A stretch of DNA of 64,000 nucleotides from DASSUW01 sp963849695 (GTDB lineage Bacteria > Actinomycetota > Thermoleophilia > Solirubrobacterales > Solirubrobacteraceae), in the NCBI GenBank assembly GCA_963849695.1, contig CAWKIT010000025.1, positions 62,001-126,000 on the forward strand, given 5' to 3'. The position numbers and the translations under genes are program-made. Below are positions 1 to 9,888 of the stretch, piece by piece. How positions within the stretch are numbered: the first letter of the stretch is position 1; each line of letters starts with the position of its first letter. A model generated the notes under the pieces. That model saw only the letters and a list, made by a program, of their open reading frames with translations, was not told the DNA's origin and searched no databases.

Positions 1-357
1 ATGGATCCGGCGCAGGGGTTCGCCGCCCAGAGCGTCGGCGCCGCCGTGATCCTGTCGGCAACCCACGCCGGCTTCCCGCTCTCCACCACGCACGTCATCT
101 CCGGCGCGATCATGGGCGCAGGCGCCGCCAAGCGGATCTCGGCGGTGCGCTGGGGTGTGGCGGGGAACATCGCCGTCGCCTGGGTGCTGACGCTGCCCGC
201 CGCGGCCATCGTGGGCGCCGTCACCTACGGCGTGACTCGCATCTTCGGCGGCGGGGCGGCCGGCCCCGTGGTCGTGTCCGCGGTGCTGCTGGCTCTGCTC
301 GGGTGGGTGTTCACACGGCGCCTCGTCGGCGGGCGGACGCTGACGGCGGAGGGTTGA
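1..357 (+). CDS. PiT-family inorganic phosphate permease, C-terminal part
   Basis: The window begins inside this gene, so only the last 118 codons are seen. The product would be an inner-membrane phosphate:cation symporter of the PiT/COG0306 family. The conserved C-terminal repeat is clear: DPAQGFAAQSVGAAVIL, then PLSTTHVISGAIMGAGA and a KRISAVRWG basic loop, followed by two hydrophobic helices. The ATG at base 1 is an internal Met, not the start. The small gene at 391 follows closely and may be co-transcribed. Family assignment is firm; the metal or proton dependence cannot be judged from this fragment. Confidence 0.9.
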   Translation: MDPAQGFAAQSVGAAVILSATHAGFPLSTTHVISGAIMGAGAAKRISAVRWGVAGNIAVAWVLTLPAAAIVGAVTYGVTRIFGGGAAGPVVVSAVLLALLGWVFTRRLVGGRTLTAEG

Positions 358-390
358 GCGGTGCTGGCAACGGTCAAGGCAGGGGACATC

Positions 391-600
391 ATGGAAGTCG
401 TGTGGGTCTCGCTTGTCGCAGGCGTGCTCGTGACCGTCGCGTTCTCGTTCGTCGTGCTCGGGATGGCCCGCTCGACGGAGGCCGCGCGCGGCGGGCGCGG
501 GACGGCGGCGATCGCCTACGCAGCGGTGGCGCTGCTCGCGTTCGGGATGTTCGCCGCCGCCGTCGTCTTCGGCGTGCAGACCATGCTGTCGAAGGACTAG
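391..600 (+). CDS. small two-helix membrane protein of unknown function
   Basis: A 69-residue protein beginning MEVVWVSLVAG with two predicted membrane helices (about residues 4-26 and 40-61) joined by a short loop containing RSTEAARGGRG. I prefer the ATG at 391, preceded by AGGGGA at a good distance, over the upstream GTG at 361, which has no ribosome site. It lies 33 bases after the phosphate permease and probably shares its transcript. I recognise no family. A role as an accessory subunit of the permease is only a guess from position. Confidence 0.6.
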   Translation: MEVVWVSLVAGVLVTVAFSFVVLGMARSTEAARGGRGTAAIAYAAVALLAFGMFAAAVVFGVQTMLSKD

Positions 601-752
601 GTGAACGCCGGCCCAGAGGGCCGGGTTCACTTGCGGGTATTCGCCCAGAGGGCGAAACCCGCGGCCGTGAAGGTGAACGCCGGGTGTGAACGCCGGCCCA
701 GAGGGCCGGGTTCACTTGCGGGTGTCCGCCCCGGGGGCGAAACCCGCGGCCG
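601..752. repeat. imperfect direct repeat carrying the acyltransferase 3' end and its hairpins
   Basis: Two copies of about 67 bases (601-667 and 686-752) differ at roughly five positions. Each contains two hairpins: GAACGCCGGCCC/GGCCGGGTTC with loop AGAG, and a shorter one near TTCGCCC/GGGCGAA. On the minus strand the copy at 686-752 encodes the last residues of the acyltransferase (AAGFAPGADTRK, stop at 712). The copy at 601-667 encodes a near-identical orphan tail (AAGFALWANTRK, stop). The gene end and terminator-like stem were therefore duplicated downstream. No U-run follows, so rho-independent termination is not certain. Confidence 0.8.
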
Positions 753-1383
753 GGTATTCGACCCGCTTGATGACCCGGGCGGGGGCGCCGGCGGCGATCG
801 AGTAGGGCGGCACGTCGGTCGTCACGACCGAGTTGGCGCCCACCACGCTGCGGTCGCCGATCGTCACGCCGCTGGTGACCACCACGTTGACGCCGAGCCA
901 CACGTTGTCGCCCAGGCGGGTCGGGCCCTTCGACGTGAACCCCTGCCACGGCACCGGCTTCTCGGGGTCGTCGAAGCGATGGTTGCCGTCGGTGACGAAG
1001 CAGCCGTTCGCGAGCATGCAGTGCTCGCCGATCTCCACCAGCTCGACCGCGGCCACCTGCACGCCTAGGTTCAGGAACGACCCGCCTCCGATCCTTATCC
1101 GCGCCGGCGCCTGCGCGGTCAGCCACACGTTCGGCTCGAGCAGCACGTGCTCGCCCAGCTCGAGCCGGCCCTCGCGCAGCATCTCCAGCACGTTGCCGTG
1201 CACCGGCCAGCGGCAGAACGCCCGCCGGCGCGCGAATTCGTAGTGGATCCGGGCCCGGGCCCACGGCAGCGAGCCGCGCTCGTACCAGCGCCATTTCTGC
1301 CACCAGAGCCTCAGATCGGCGGGGTCCAAGGCTTGAGCATGCCATGGGCAGCGCCTTGCAGGGCGTCGTAATACCGCGCGCAC
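712..1383 (-). CDS. acyltransferase of the left-handed beta-helix (hexapeptide repeat) family
   Basis: About 223 residues. The C-terminal half is a classic hexapeptide-repeat transferase of the NodL/maltose O-acetyltransferase type. It shows rungs such as IRIGGGSFLNLGVQV and LGDNVWLGVNVVVTSGVTIG and the ending VPPYSIAAGAPARVIKR that caps these trimeric acyl-CoA-dependent enzymes. The ANGCFVTDGNHRFDD segment holds the usual catalytic His region. The N-terminus is basic and Trp-rich (LWWQKWRWYERG). The start is uncertain: GTG at 1383 or TTG near 1331; no ATG lies in frame. It is divergent from the LysM gene. The acceptor, probably a sugar of an envelope polymer, is unknown. Confidence 0.8.
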   Translation of the reverse strand: MRAVLRRPARRCPWHAQALDPADLRLWWQKWRWYERGSLPWARARIHYEFARRRAFCRWPVHGNVLEMLREGRLELGEHVLLEPNVWLTAQAPARIRIGGGSFLNLGVQVAAVELVEIGEHCMLANGCFVTDGNHRFDDPEKPVPWQGFTSKGPTRLGDNVWLGVNVVVTSGVTIGDRSVVGANSVVTTDVPPYSIAAGAPARVIKRVEYPAAGFAPGADTRK

Positions 1384-1443
1384 CGGTTCCCGGAGTGTGA
1401 CTACCGGGTGACGATGGTCGAGGAACCCGGACCTAGGGAGGAC

Positions 1444-2403
1444 ATGAACTTGCGCCCGAGCCGCCTGCTGTTGTTCTGCATCTTTCTGCTGATTCCTGCT
1501 GCGCCCGCGTCGGCCGCCGTGCCGCACACCGTGCAGCCCGGCGAGACGCTGTGGTCGATCGCCGCCGCCAACAACCTGACGACGAGGACCGTGGCCGCCT
1601 ACAACGGCCTGTCCGAGGACGCGCAGGTGGTGCTCGGATCGACGATCCTGGTGCCGACGACGGTGGAGGGATACGCCGCGCTGCAGCAGGCCGGGCTCGT
1701 GCCGGCCGACCCGGCGCAGGCCACGGCGCCCACCACGACGACCACGACGGCCGCCCCGGCCGCCGCCGCCCCTGCCCCGCAGGGCGCCTACACGGTGCGA
1801 ACCGGCGACACCCTGTCCGCGCTCGCCGCCCAGACCGGGACGACGGTGGAGGCGATGGCGGCGATGAACGGCCTCGACCCGAACGGCCTCCTGCTCAGCG
1901 GCACCGTGCTCAAGCTGCCGGGCGGCGCTCCCGCCCCCGTGCAGTCGAGCACGCCCGAGCCGGCCACCCAGGTTGTCCCCGAAGCCGCGCCTGAGCCGAC
2001 GGCCCAGCAGGTCTCCGCGGCGGACGTCCAGAACGTCGCCTCCGCGCACGGTGTCTCGCCCTCGCTGGCGGCGGCGATCGCGTGGCAGGAGAGCGGATTC
2101 AACAACTCGATGGTCTCCCCCGCCAACGCCCGCGGCGTGATGCAGGTGATGCCGGGCACGTGGGACTACGTGCAGGACAACCTGGCCGGCGACCAGGCCC
2201 TCGACCCGAACTCGGCGACCGACAACATCCACGCCGGCGTGATGTACCTCAAGCGCCTGCTGACCGACGCGGGCGGCGACGAGAACTCCGCCATCGCCGG
2301 CTACTACCAGGGGCTGGCGTCGGTGCGCGAGCGCGGCATGTACGACGACACGCAGCAGTACGTGGACAACGTGCAGGCGCTGAGATCCCGCTTCGGCGGC
2401 TAG
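1444..2403 (+). CDS. secreted LysM-domain lytic transglycosylase
   Basis: A 319-residue exported peptidoglycan hydrolase. The start is ATG 1444 because it follows a strong TAGGGAGGAC ribosome site. A signal peptide (hydrophobic residues 8-23, ending PASA) is followed by two LysM modules (HTVQPGETLWSIAA and YTVRTGDTLSALAA) separated by an Ala/Thr/Pro linker. A C-terminal SLT domain follows. The catalytic Glu is in AIAWQESGFNN and the substrate-cleft motif is ARGVMQVMPGTW. It should bind cell-wall glycan through LysM and cleave the MurNAc-GlcNAc bond. It is transcribed alone and ends before a strong hairpin. Confidence 0.92.
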   Translation: MNLRPSRLLLFCIFLLIPAAPASAAVPHTVQPGETLWSIAAANNLTTRTVAAYNGLSEDAQVVLGSTILVPTTVEGYAALQQAGLVPADPAQATAPTTTTTTAAPAAAAPAPQGAYTVRTGDTLSALAAQTGTTVEAMAAMNGLDPNGLLLSGTVLKLPGGAPAPVQSSTPEPATQVVPEAAPEPTAQQVSAADVQNVASAHGVSPSLAAAIAWQESGFNNSMVSPANARGVMQVMPGTWDYVQDNLAGDQALDPNSATDNIHAGVMYLKRLLTDAGGDENSAIAGYYQGLASVRERGMYDDTQQYVDNVQALRSRFGG

Positions 2404-2445
2404 TGGCGGGGGCCACTGCACTAGCCTCAGGACCTAGGTCGAAAT

Positions 2446-2470
2446 GCCGGTGGCCGCCACGGCCACCGGC
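2446..2470 (+). terminator. hairpin after the LysM-transglycosylase gene
   Basis: Perfect 10-bp stem GCCGGTGGCC/GGCCACCGGC with loop GCCAC, starting 43 bases after the stop of the upstream gene. No T-run follows, as is common in high-GC actinomycetotes. The stem lies only 16 bases before the next start codon, so it could equally affect expression of the downstream gene. Confidence 0.55.
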
Positions 2471-2486
2471 TCCTAGCCTCTGGGGC

Positions 2487-3098
2487 ATGGAGCGAATCCT
2501 CCCCGGCCTCTCTGCCAGTGCCCCGCAGCCGCTGCCGTTCGCGCCCTCGCTCACGGTCCGCGCGTTCCGGCTCGAGCGCGCTGCGGGCGACCTCGTGGTG
2601 TACGGCGCGGAGACGCTGACGGACCCGGGCGACGTCGCGGGCCGCTACTTCAATCACTGGCACGAGGCGATGTTCGCGGGCGACGCCTCCCCCACCTTCG
2701 TGCACGAGCGCGACCGCGACGCGGCGGCCGAGCGCACGACCGTCGCCGGCACGTTCTCGGAGCGCGCGACGCTCGACGGCGACTTCGAGCTGATCCCGAT
2801 CCCCGGACACACGCCCGGCGCGACCGCGTTCCTGTGGGACGGCGGCGAGCACCGGATGCTGTTCACGGGCGACTCCGTGTTCCTCGACGACGGCGAGTGG
2901 GTGGCCGCCGTCGTCGGCGGCAGCGACCGCGCGTCCTACGTCGAGAGCCTCGAGCTCCTGCGTGGGCTCGAGTTCGACGTGCTCGTCCCGTGGGCTGCGA
3001 CGGCCGGCCGGCCGCCTCACGCCGTGACCGATGCGACGGACGCGAGGCGGCGGATCGGCGCGATCGCGGATCGCCTGCGGCGCGGCGAGCGCCGCTGA
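2487..3098 (+). CDS. MBL-fold metallo-hydrolase-like protein
   Basis: 203 residues. The C-terminal two thirds show the metallo-beta-lactamase fold: a PGHTPGATAFLW segment with the metal-ligand His, a FTGDSVFLDDGEW segment with the bridging Asp, and a terminal VLVPWAA strand where the last His usually sits. The canonical HxHxDH motif is absent; NHWHEAMF occupies the early position. The first 60 residues contain VRAFRLERAAGDLVVYGA, as in MBL proteins lacking the full metal site. Enzymatic activity is therefore doubtful. Start ATG 2487 has a weak site (CTGGGGC). The substrate is unknown. Confidence 0.75.
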   Translation: MERILPGLSASAPQPLPFAPSLTVRAFRLERAAGDLVVYGAETLTDPGDVAGRYFNHWHEAMFAGDASPTFVHERDRDAAAERTTVAGTFSERATLDGDFELIPIPGHTPGATAFLWDGGEHRMLFTGDSVFLDDGEWVAAVVGGSDRASYVESLELLRGLEFDVLVPWAATAGRPPHAVTDATDARRRIGAIADRLRRGERR

Positions 3099-3102
3099 GG
3101 TC

Positions 3103-3222
3103 TCAACTGCGCCGGTACTGCGGCGGCAGCTTGCGCGGGACCGGGTGCACGAGGCGCGGCCTCGGCTGCCTGATCGGCAGCGGATGGCGGCGCGGGCGTG
3201 GCTTCACTGGACGGCGCGGCAC
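3103..3222 (-). CDS. possible 39-residue Pro/Arg-rich basic small protein
   Basis: In the gap between the MBL-fold gene and the Cys-rich gene, the minus strand has an excellent ribosome site AAAGGAG five bases before a GTG. That opens a 39-codon frame starting VPRRPVKPRPRR and ending LPPQYRRS. About a quarter of the residues are Arg and a quarter Pro; there is no hydrophobic helix. Such composition could suit a nucleic-acid-binding or ribosome-associated peptide, or be chance in GC-rich DNA. It ends four bases from the MBL-fold stop, convergently. I recognise no family. Nothing further is visible in 3223-3459 except the start region of the next gene. Confidence 0.4.
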   Translation of the reverse strand: MPRRPVKPRPRRHPLPIRQPRPRLVHPVPRKLPPQYRRS

Positions 3223-3459
3223 GAGCGCTCCTTTCGGACGATGGGCTCGGAGGGAGCGGTCCGTCCGCACTCACCGCGGCAACCGGATGGGCGGCGGCGA
3301 GGACAGCGATGTCAAGGGCGCGGACGGCCGGGCGCGCGCGAGCGGCGCGCGGCTGGTGCTAGGACCGTCGGCGATCGATCATGACGCCCGGATCGTACGC
3401 GCGGGGTACCGTCGCGTCGGTGGGGGTAGCTCTACTCCGAATCACGACCGGGAGGCGAC

Positions 3460-3699
3460 ATGGCGACCTGCGAGGTCTGCGGCAACGACTACCACCGCTC
3501 GATGACGATCGAGAAGGACGGCTCCAGTCACGTGTTCGACTCGTTCGAGTGCGCGATCCACGCGCTCGCGCCGACCTGTGAGCACTGCGGCTGCCGCATC
3601 ATCGGCCACGGGGTCGAGGCCGGCGACGGGCGCATGTTCTGCTGCGCGAACTGCGCGCGGCACGCGGGCGTCGAGGGAGTCACGGACCGCGCCGACTAG
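3460..3699 (+). CDS. small Cys-rich metal-binding protein
   Basis: 79 residues with eight or more Cys in zinc-ribbon/metallothionein-like spacing: CEVCGNDY at the N-terminus, FECAIHALAPTCEHCGCRIIGHG in two successive groups in the middle, then FCCANCARHAG. This pattern (CxxC ... C ... CxxCxC ... CCxxC) is known from a small actinobacterial family annotated as hypothetical or metallothionein-like. It likely binds zinc. A good site (GGGAGGCGAC) precedes ATG 3460. The gene is monocistronic and convergent with uvrA. Its cellular role is not known. Confidence 0.75.
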   Translation: MATCEVCGNDYHRSMTIEKDGSSHVFDSFECAIHALAPTCEHCGCRIIGHGVEAGDGRMFCCANCARHAGVEGVTDRAD

Positions 3700-3718
3700 T
3701 ACGCGCCGCGTGTACTAG
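3696..3718. terminator. bidirectional hairpin between convergent genes
   Basis: CTAGTACGCG / CGTGTACTAG, a 10-bp stem with one mismatch and a 3-base loop. It includes the TAG stop of the Cys-rich gene and ends ten bases before the uvrA stop. Symmetric position between two converging genes suggests shared termination. Confidence 0.55.
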
Positions 3719-3727
3719 CGGCGTCGT

Positions 3728-6610
<2,883 letters not shown>

Positions 6611-6651
6611 AAGACCGCCTCGGATTCTAGGCGGGGGAACGGACGTTCGGT

Positions 6652-8175
6652 TCAGGCGGTCGGGGCGAGGACGCCGGAGTCCGTCAGCTTCTCGCGCAAA
6701 TAGCGGAGGAACGGATCGATCGTCAGATCGCGGCGTGTCACGCGCCGGACCAGCTCGCGGGGCGGGAACTTGCGGCCGTGGCGGTGAACGTGCTCGCGCA
6801 GCCATTCGCGGACGGGCGCGAAGTCGCCCCGCTCGAGTAGTTCGTCGACGTCCGGCAGGTCGTCCTGGAGACGCACCCACAGCTGCGCGGCCAGCAGGTT
6901 CCCGAGCGTGTAGGTCGGGAAGTAGCCGAGGTGACCGGCACTCCAGTGGACGTCCTGGAGGACGCCTTCGGCGGGCCCGGTGACCTCGACGCCGAGCAGC
7001 CGCTGCATGCCCTCGTCCCACGCGTCGGGCAGGTCGTCGACCACCAGCGTGCCCTCGGTCAGCGCCAGCTCGAGCTCGAAGCGCAGGATGATGTGGAGGT
7101 TGTAGGTCGTCTCGTCCGCCTCGGTGCGGATGAGCGACGGCTGAACGGTGTTGACCGCCCGGTACAGCCCCTCCGCGTCGAGGCCGTTGAGCGCGGCCGG
7201 CAGCCGGGCCGCGAGGCGCGGCACCAGCCAAGCGCAGAACGGGCGCGAGCGCCCGATGACGTTCTCCCACAAGCGGCTCTGCGACTCGTGGACGCCGAGC
7301 GACACCGGGTCGTCCAGGGTCGTGCGGAACAGGCTGCGGTCGACGCGCGCCTGGTAGAGGCCGTGCCCGAACTCGTGCAGCCCGCAGTAGAGCGCGACCG
7401 CGAAGTCCTGCTCGTCGTACTTGGTGGTGAGCCGGATGTCGTCGGGCGCGATCGCGGCGGCGAACGGGTGCACGGTCGGGTCGAGGCGCATGGAATCCGG
7501 GTCGAAGCCGATGCCCTCGAGGACGTCGAGCACCGCGATCCGCTGCGCGTCGGCCCCGAAGCGGCCGAGGAAGGCGCCGCCGTTGTGGGCGTGCTCGGGG
7601 TCGCCGGCGGCGGCGACGATCGGCACGAGGGCATCGCGCAGCTCGGCGAAGAGCGGGCGGAGCTCGGCGGTCGTGAGACCGGGCTCGAAGTCGTCGAGCA
7701 GCGCGTCGTACGGATGGTCGTGGCCCTCGAAGCAGGCGACGTAGCGGTGCCGCAGCTCGATCTGGCGGGCGAGAGCGTCGCGGAACCGCCCGAAGTCGTT
7801 CGCGGCGCGCGCCTCCTGCCACGCCTGCTGGCCGAGCGCGTTGGCCTTGGAGATCTTGGCGGTCAGCTCGGCGGGGACGCGGACCGACTTCTCGAAGTCG
7901 CGCCGCGCCCAGTAGACGAGCCGCACGTCGTCGGAGTCGGGGTCCTCGCCGGCCGCCCAGGGCTCGAGCGCGTCGAGCAGCGCGCCGAGCTCCGGGTCGC
8001 TCTCGCGGGCGTGGATGGCGAGCGCGATGGTCGCCGACCGCTCCGCCCGCGCCGCGGCGCCGGCGGCGGGCATCATCGTCTGCTGGTCCCAGAACAGCAG
8101 CATGCTGACCCCGTGCAGGTCGCTGAGCTCCGCCATCCGCGCCCGCAGCGCGGCAACCTCGGGCGGCTTCGTCAC
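6652..8175 (-). CDS. M32 family metallocarboxypeptidase (Taq type)
   Basis: 507 residues, typical for thermostable carboxypeptidase 1/Taq-type enzymes, cytosolic zinc exopeptidases that trim C-terminal residues. The zinc and catalytic motif HEFGH is at residues 267-271, and the third ligand region LGVHESQSRLWEN follows about 30 residues later. DPTVHPFA and the C-terminal GYFPTYTLGNLLAAQLW segment are also family hallmarks. The GTG start at 8175 overlaps the stop of the DivIVA-like gene by four bases (GTGA), so the two are co-transcribed. It ends 41 bases before uvrA. Confidence 0.95.
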   Translation of the reverse strand: MTKPPEVAALRARMAELSDLHGVSMLLFWDQQTMMPAAGAAARAERSATIALAIHARESDPELGALLDALEPWAAGEDPDSDDVRLVYWARRDFEKSVRVPAELTAKISKANALGQQAWQEARAANDFGRFRDALARQIELRHRYVACFEGHDHPYDALLDDFEPGLTTAELRPLFAELRDALVPIVAAAGDPEHAHNGGAFLGRFGADAQRIAVLDVLEGIGFDPDSMRLDPTVHPFAAAIAPDDIRLTTKYDEQDFAVALYCGLHEFGHGLYQARVDRSLFRTTLDDPVSLGVHESQSRLWENVIGRSRPFCAWLVPRLAARLPAALNGLDAEGLYRAVNTVQPSLIRTEADETTYNLHIILRFELELALTEGTLVVDDLPDAWDEGMQRLLGVEVTGPAEGVLQDVHWSAGHLGYFPTYTLGNLLAAQLWVRLQDDLPDVDELLERGDFAPVREWLREHVHRHGRKFPPRELVRRVTRRDLTIDPFLRYLREKLTDSGVLAPTA

Positions 8176-8807
8176 CGCGCCGCCCGCTCGTACACGTCGT
8201 CGAGCAGCGCGCCGCCGTCGGCCAGATCGAAGTGCTCGGAGAGGTAGCGCGCGGTCTCCTCGCGCGGGGCTGCCGCTGAGAGCCATGTTGAGGGCGATCA
8301 GCCGCGCCCCTGCCTCGTCGCCGTTGGGGGACTCGGTGGGCGCGTCGGCCGGCGGCGATTCGGGGGCGGCGACAGGCGGCGCCGGGGCGGCGGCGGCGAA
8401 GTCCTCTTCGGGCGGCGTGGCCATGGCGCCGAGCTCGCCGGCCTGCTCGTGCAGCTGGGCGAGGCCTTCGGTGAGCCGCTCGGCGCTCGCGCGCAGCGCC
8501 CGGAGCTCGCGCTCGATCTCGTCGATCCGGTCGAGCATCGCGCCGGCAACGCGCTGGACGCGGCCGACGTGCTCGGAGGACTGTCGCGCGGCGTCGGCGC
8601 GCAGCTCGGCGGCGCTCGCCTCGGCCGCCTCGAGGATCACGCGCACCTGCTCGGACGTGCCCGCCGACAGCGACTAGGACGCCGTGCGCGCCCGCGCAGC
8701 GCCTCGAGCTCGTCGGCGACGCGACGCAGGTGCTCGTCGACGGCGGCCTGGTCGTAGCCGCGCCGGCCGACCGGGAAATCGCGGCGCTCGATGGCGTCTC
8801 GCTCCAC
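8172..8807 (-). pseudogene. DivIVA-like coiled-coil protein, interrupted by two single-base frameshifts
   Basis: Three reading-frame pieces join into one family-like protein. The first begins VERDAIERRDFPVGRRGYDQAAVDEHL (GTG 8807), which matches the DivIVA N-terminal lipid-binding signature. The second, SLSAGTSEQVRVILEAAEASA and onward, is a long coiled coil with a Pro/Ala linker and GARLIALNMALSGSP. The third, EETARYLSEHFDL ... DDVYERAAR, ends at 8172. The breaks are near 8685 (one base missing) and near 8275 (one extra C in a C-run). Sequencing error is a strong alternative to true loss. DivIVA-family proteins act in polar growth and septum placement. The stop overlaps the peptidase start. 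Confidence 0.75.
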
Positions 8808-8833
8808 GCGCTGAGCATAGTCGCGCGTCGGGC

Positions 8834-9606
8834 TCACGACGCCGCCCACAGATGACGGACCGCGTGCGTGCGGTACGGCCGCCAGCGCTCGGCGTCCCTC
8901 GCGGCGGCGCCGATGCGCGCGAGGCCGCGGCGGACGCCGAGATCGGTCGGCAGCCAGGCGTCCGGGTCGGCCAGGGCACGCATCGCGACGTACTCGGCCG
9001 TCCATGGCCCGATGCCCGGCAGCTCGAGCAGCCCGGCGCGGATCTCGGCCGGGTCGGCGCCGGGTTCGAGGACGAGCCCGTCGGTGAGCGCGCGGGCGAG
9101 TGCGACGAGCGCCAGTGATGCGGGAGCGCGGCATCGGCATCCGCGGGGCCGCGTCGGCGATCGCCTCCGGGTGCGGCCAGGTGTGGGTGAGCGCGCCCAC
9201 CGGCTCGGGCAGCAGGTCGCCGGCCTCCGCCACCAGGCGGCCGGCGAGCGTGCGCGCGGCGGCGAGCGAGACCTGCTGGCCGAGCACGGCCCGTACGGCA
9301 AGCTCGGCGCCGTCGACGGTGCCCGGCATGCGCAGGTGCGGCCGGGCGGCGATCAGCGGTCCGAGGAACGGGTCGCGCGCGAGGTGCGCGTCGGCGGCGG
9401 CGGGGTCGAGCACCGTTGAGGCGGGCGATCGCCCGCTCGGCGGCGGCGCGGTCGCGGGGATCGGCGCTGATCACACGGTCGAGCGCGACCACGGCCGGTC
9501 CGTGGGGCAGCGCGACGGTGCGGCGGTAGACGCCGTCCGTGGCGTCCTCGATGCCGGGCACGGCTCGGGGCGCGAGGAAGGCGGTGGTGGTCTTGACGAA
9601 CGTCAA
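8834..9606 (-). pseudogene. DNA-3-methyladenine glycosylase II (AlkA-like), frameshifted
   Basis: Three frames assemble into an AlkA-type HhH-GPD glycosylase, which removes alkylated bases. The pieces are the N-terminal FLAPRAVPGIEDATDGVYRR, the middle AVRAVLGQQVSLAAARTLAGR, and the C-terminal LLELPGIGPWTAEYVAMRAL with the HhH hairpin. The catalytic Asp position is PDAWLPTDLGVRR. Breaks lie near 9410 (one extra G) and near 9130. The possible start is TTG 9606; about 15 residues usually found before FLAxRA are missing, and no Ada domain precedes it. It lies upstream of the DivIVA-like gene on the same strand. Confidence 0.75.
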
Positions 9607-9647
9607 CTGCGCTGGGTGGGGAGGCGTGGGATCGATGCCGCGGTCTG

Positions 9648-9695
9648 CCGAGTGTCGAGTTTGTCCGCTCAGAGGCCACAAAGTCGACACTCGGC
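9648..9695. repeat. 18-bp inverted repeat in the gap between alkA-like gene and uvrB
   Basis: Left arm GCCGAGTGTCGAGTTTGT (9648-9665) and right arm ACAAAGTCGACACTCGGC (9678-9695) pair with one mismatch around a 12-base loop. The gap 9607-9888 holds no convincing gene on either strand. This stem and the GC hairpin at 9829-9857 are its only visible structures. The lack of a U-run argues against a simple terminator. It could be a dispersed intergenic repeat or an untranslated RNA element. Confidence 0.6.
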
Positions 9696-9828
9696 CCGCC
9701 GCGGTCGCACGCGCCTCCCTCAGTGCGCAGTTGGAGGCGCAACCAGCGTGGAGGCAAATCCACGGGTCACGCGCCCTCGGCGGGCGTACGATCACCCGAC
9801 GGAGGGGGGTCCCTGCCGGCAGACGGCT

Positions 9829-9857
9829 CGAGGGGGCCGGCCAGAAGGCCGGCCCTC
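9829..9857. terminator. GC hairpin downstream of uvrB
   Basis: GGCCGGCC/GGCCGGCC with loop AGAA, extended by flanking GAGGG/CCTC pairing, lying 32 bases beyond the uvrB stop. The same stem type (CCGGCCC-AGAG-GGCCGG) occurs after the acyltransferase gene at 601-713. A termination role is inferred from position. Confidence 0.5.
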
Positions 9858-9888
9858 AACCGTTCTGGGGGCGGCGTTCGGGGGCGGC

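Noticed and set aside
712..2421. A 569-codon minus-strand frame across the LysM gene and acyltransferase
   Set aside because: Only its C-terminal part (below 1383) has protein-like conservation; the rest is antisense to the LysM-transglycosylase and Arg/Gly-rich, typical of GC-rich shadow frames.
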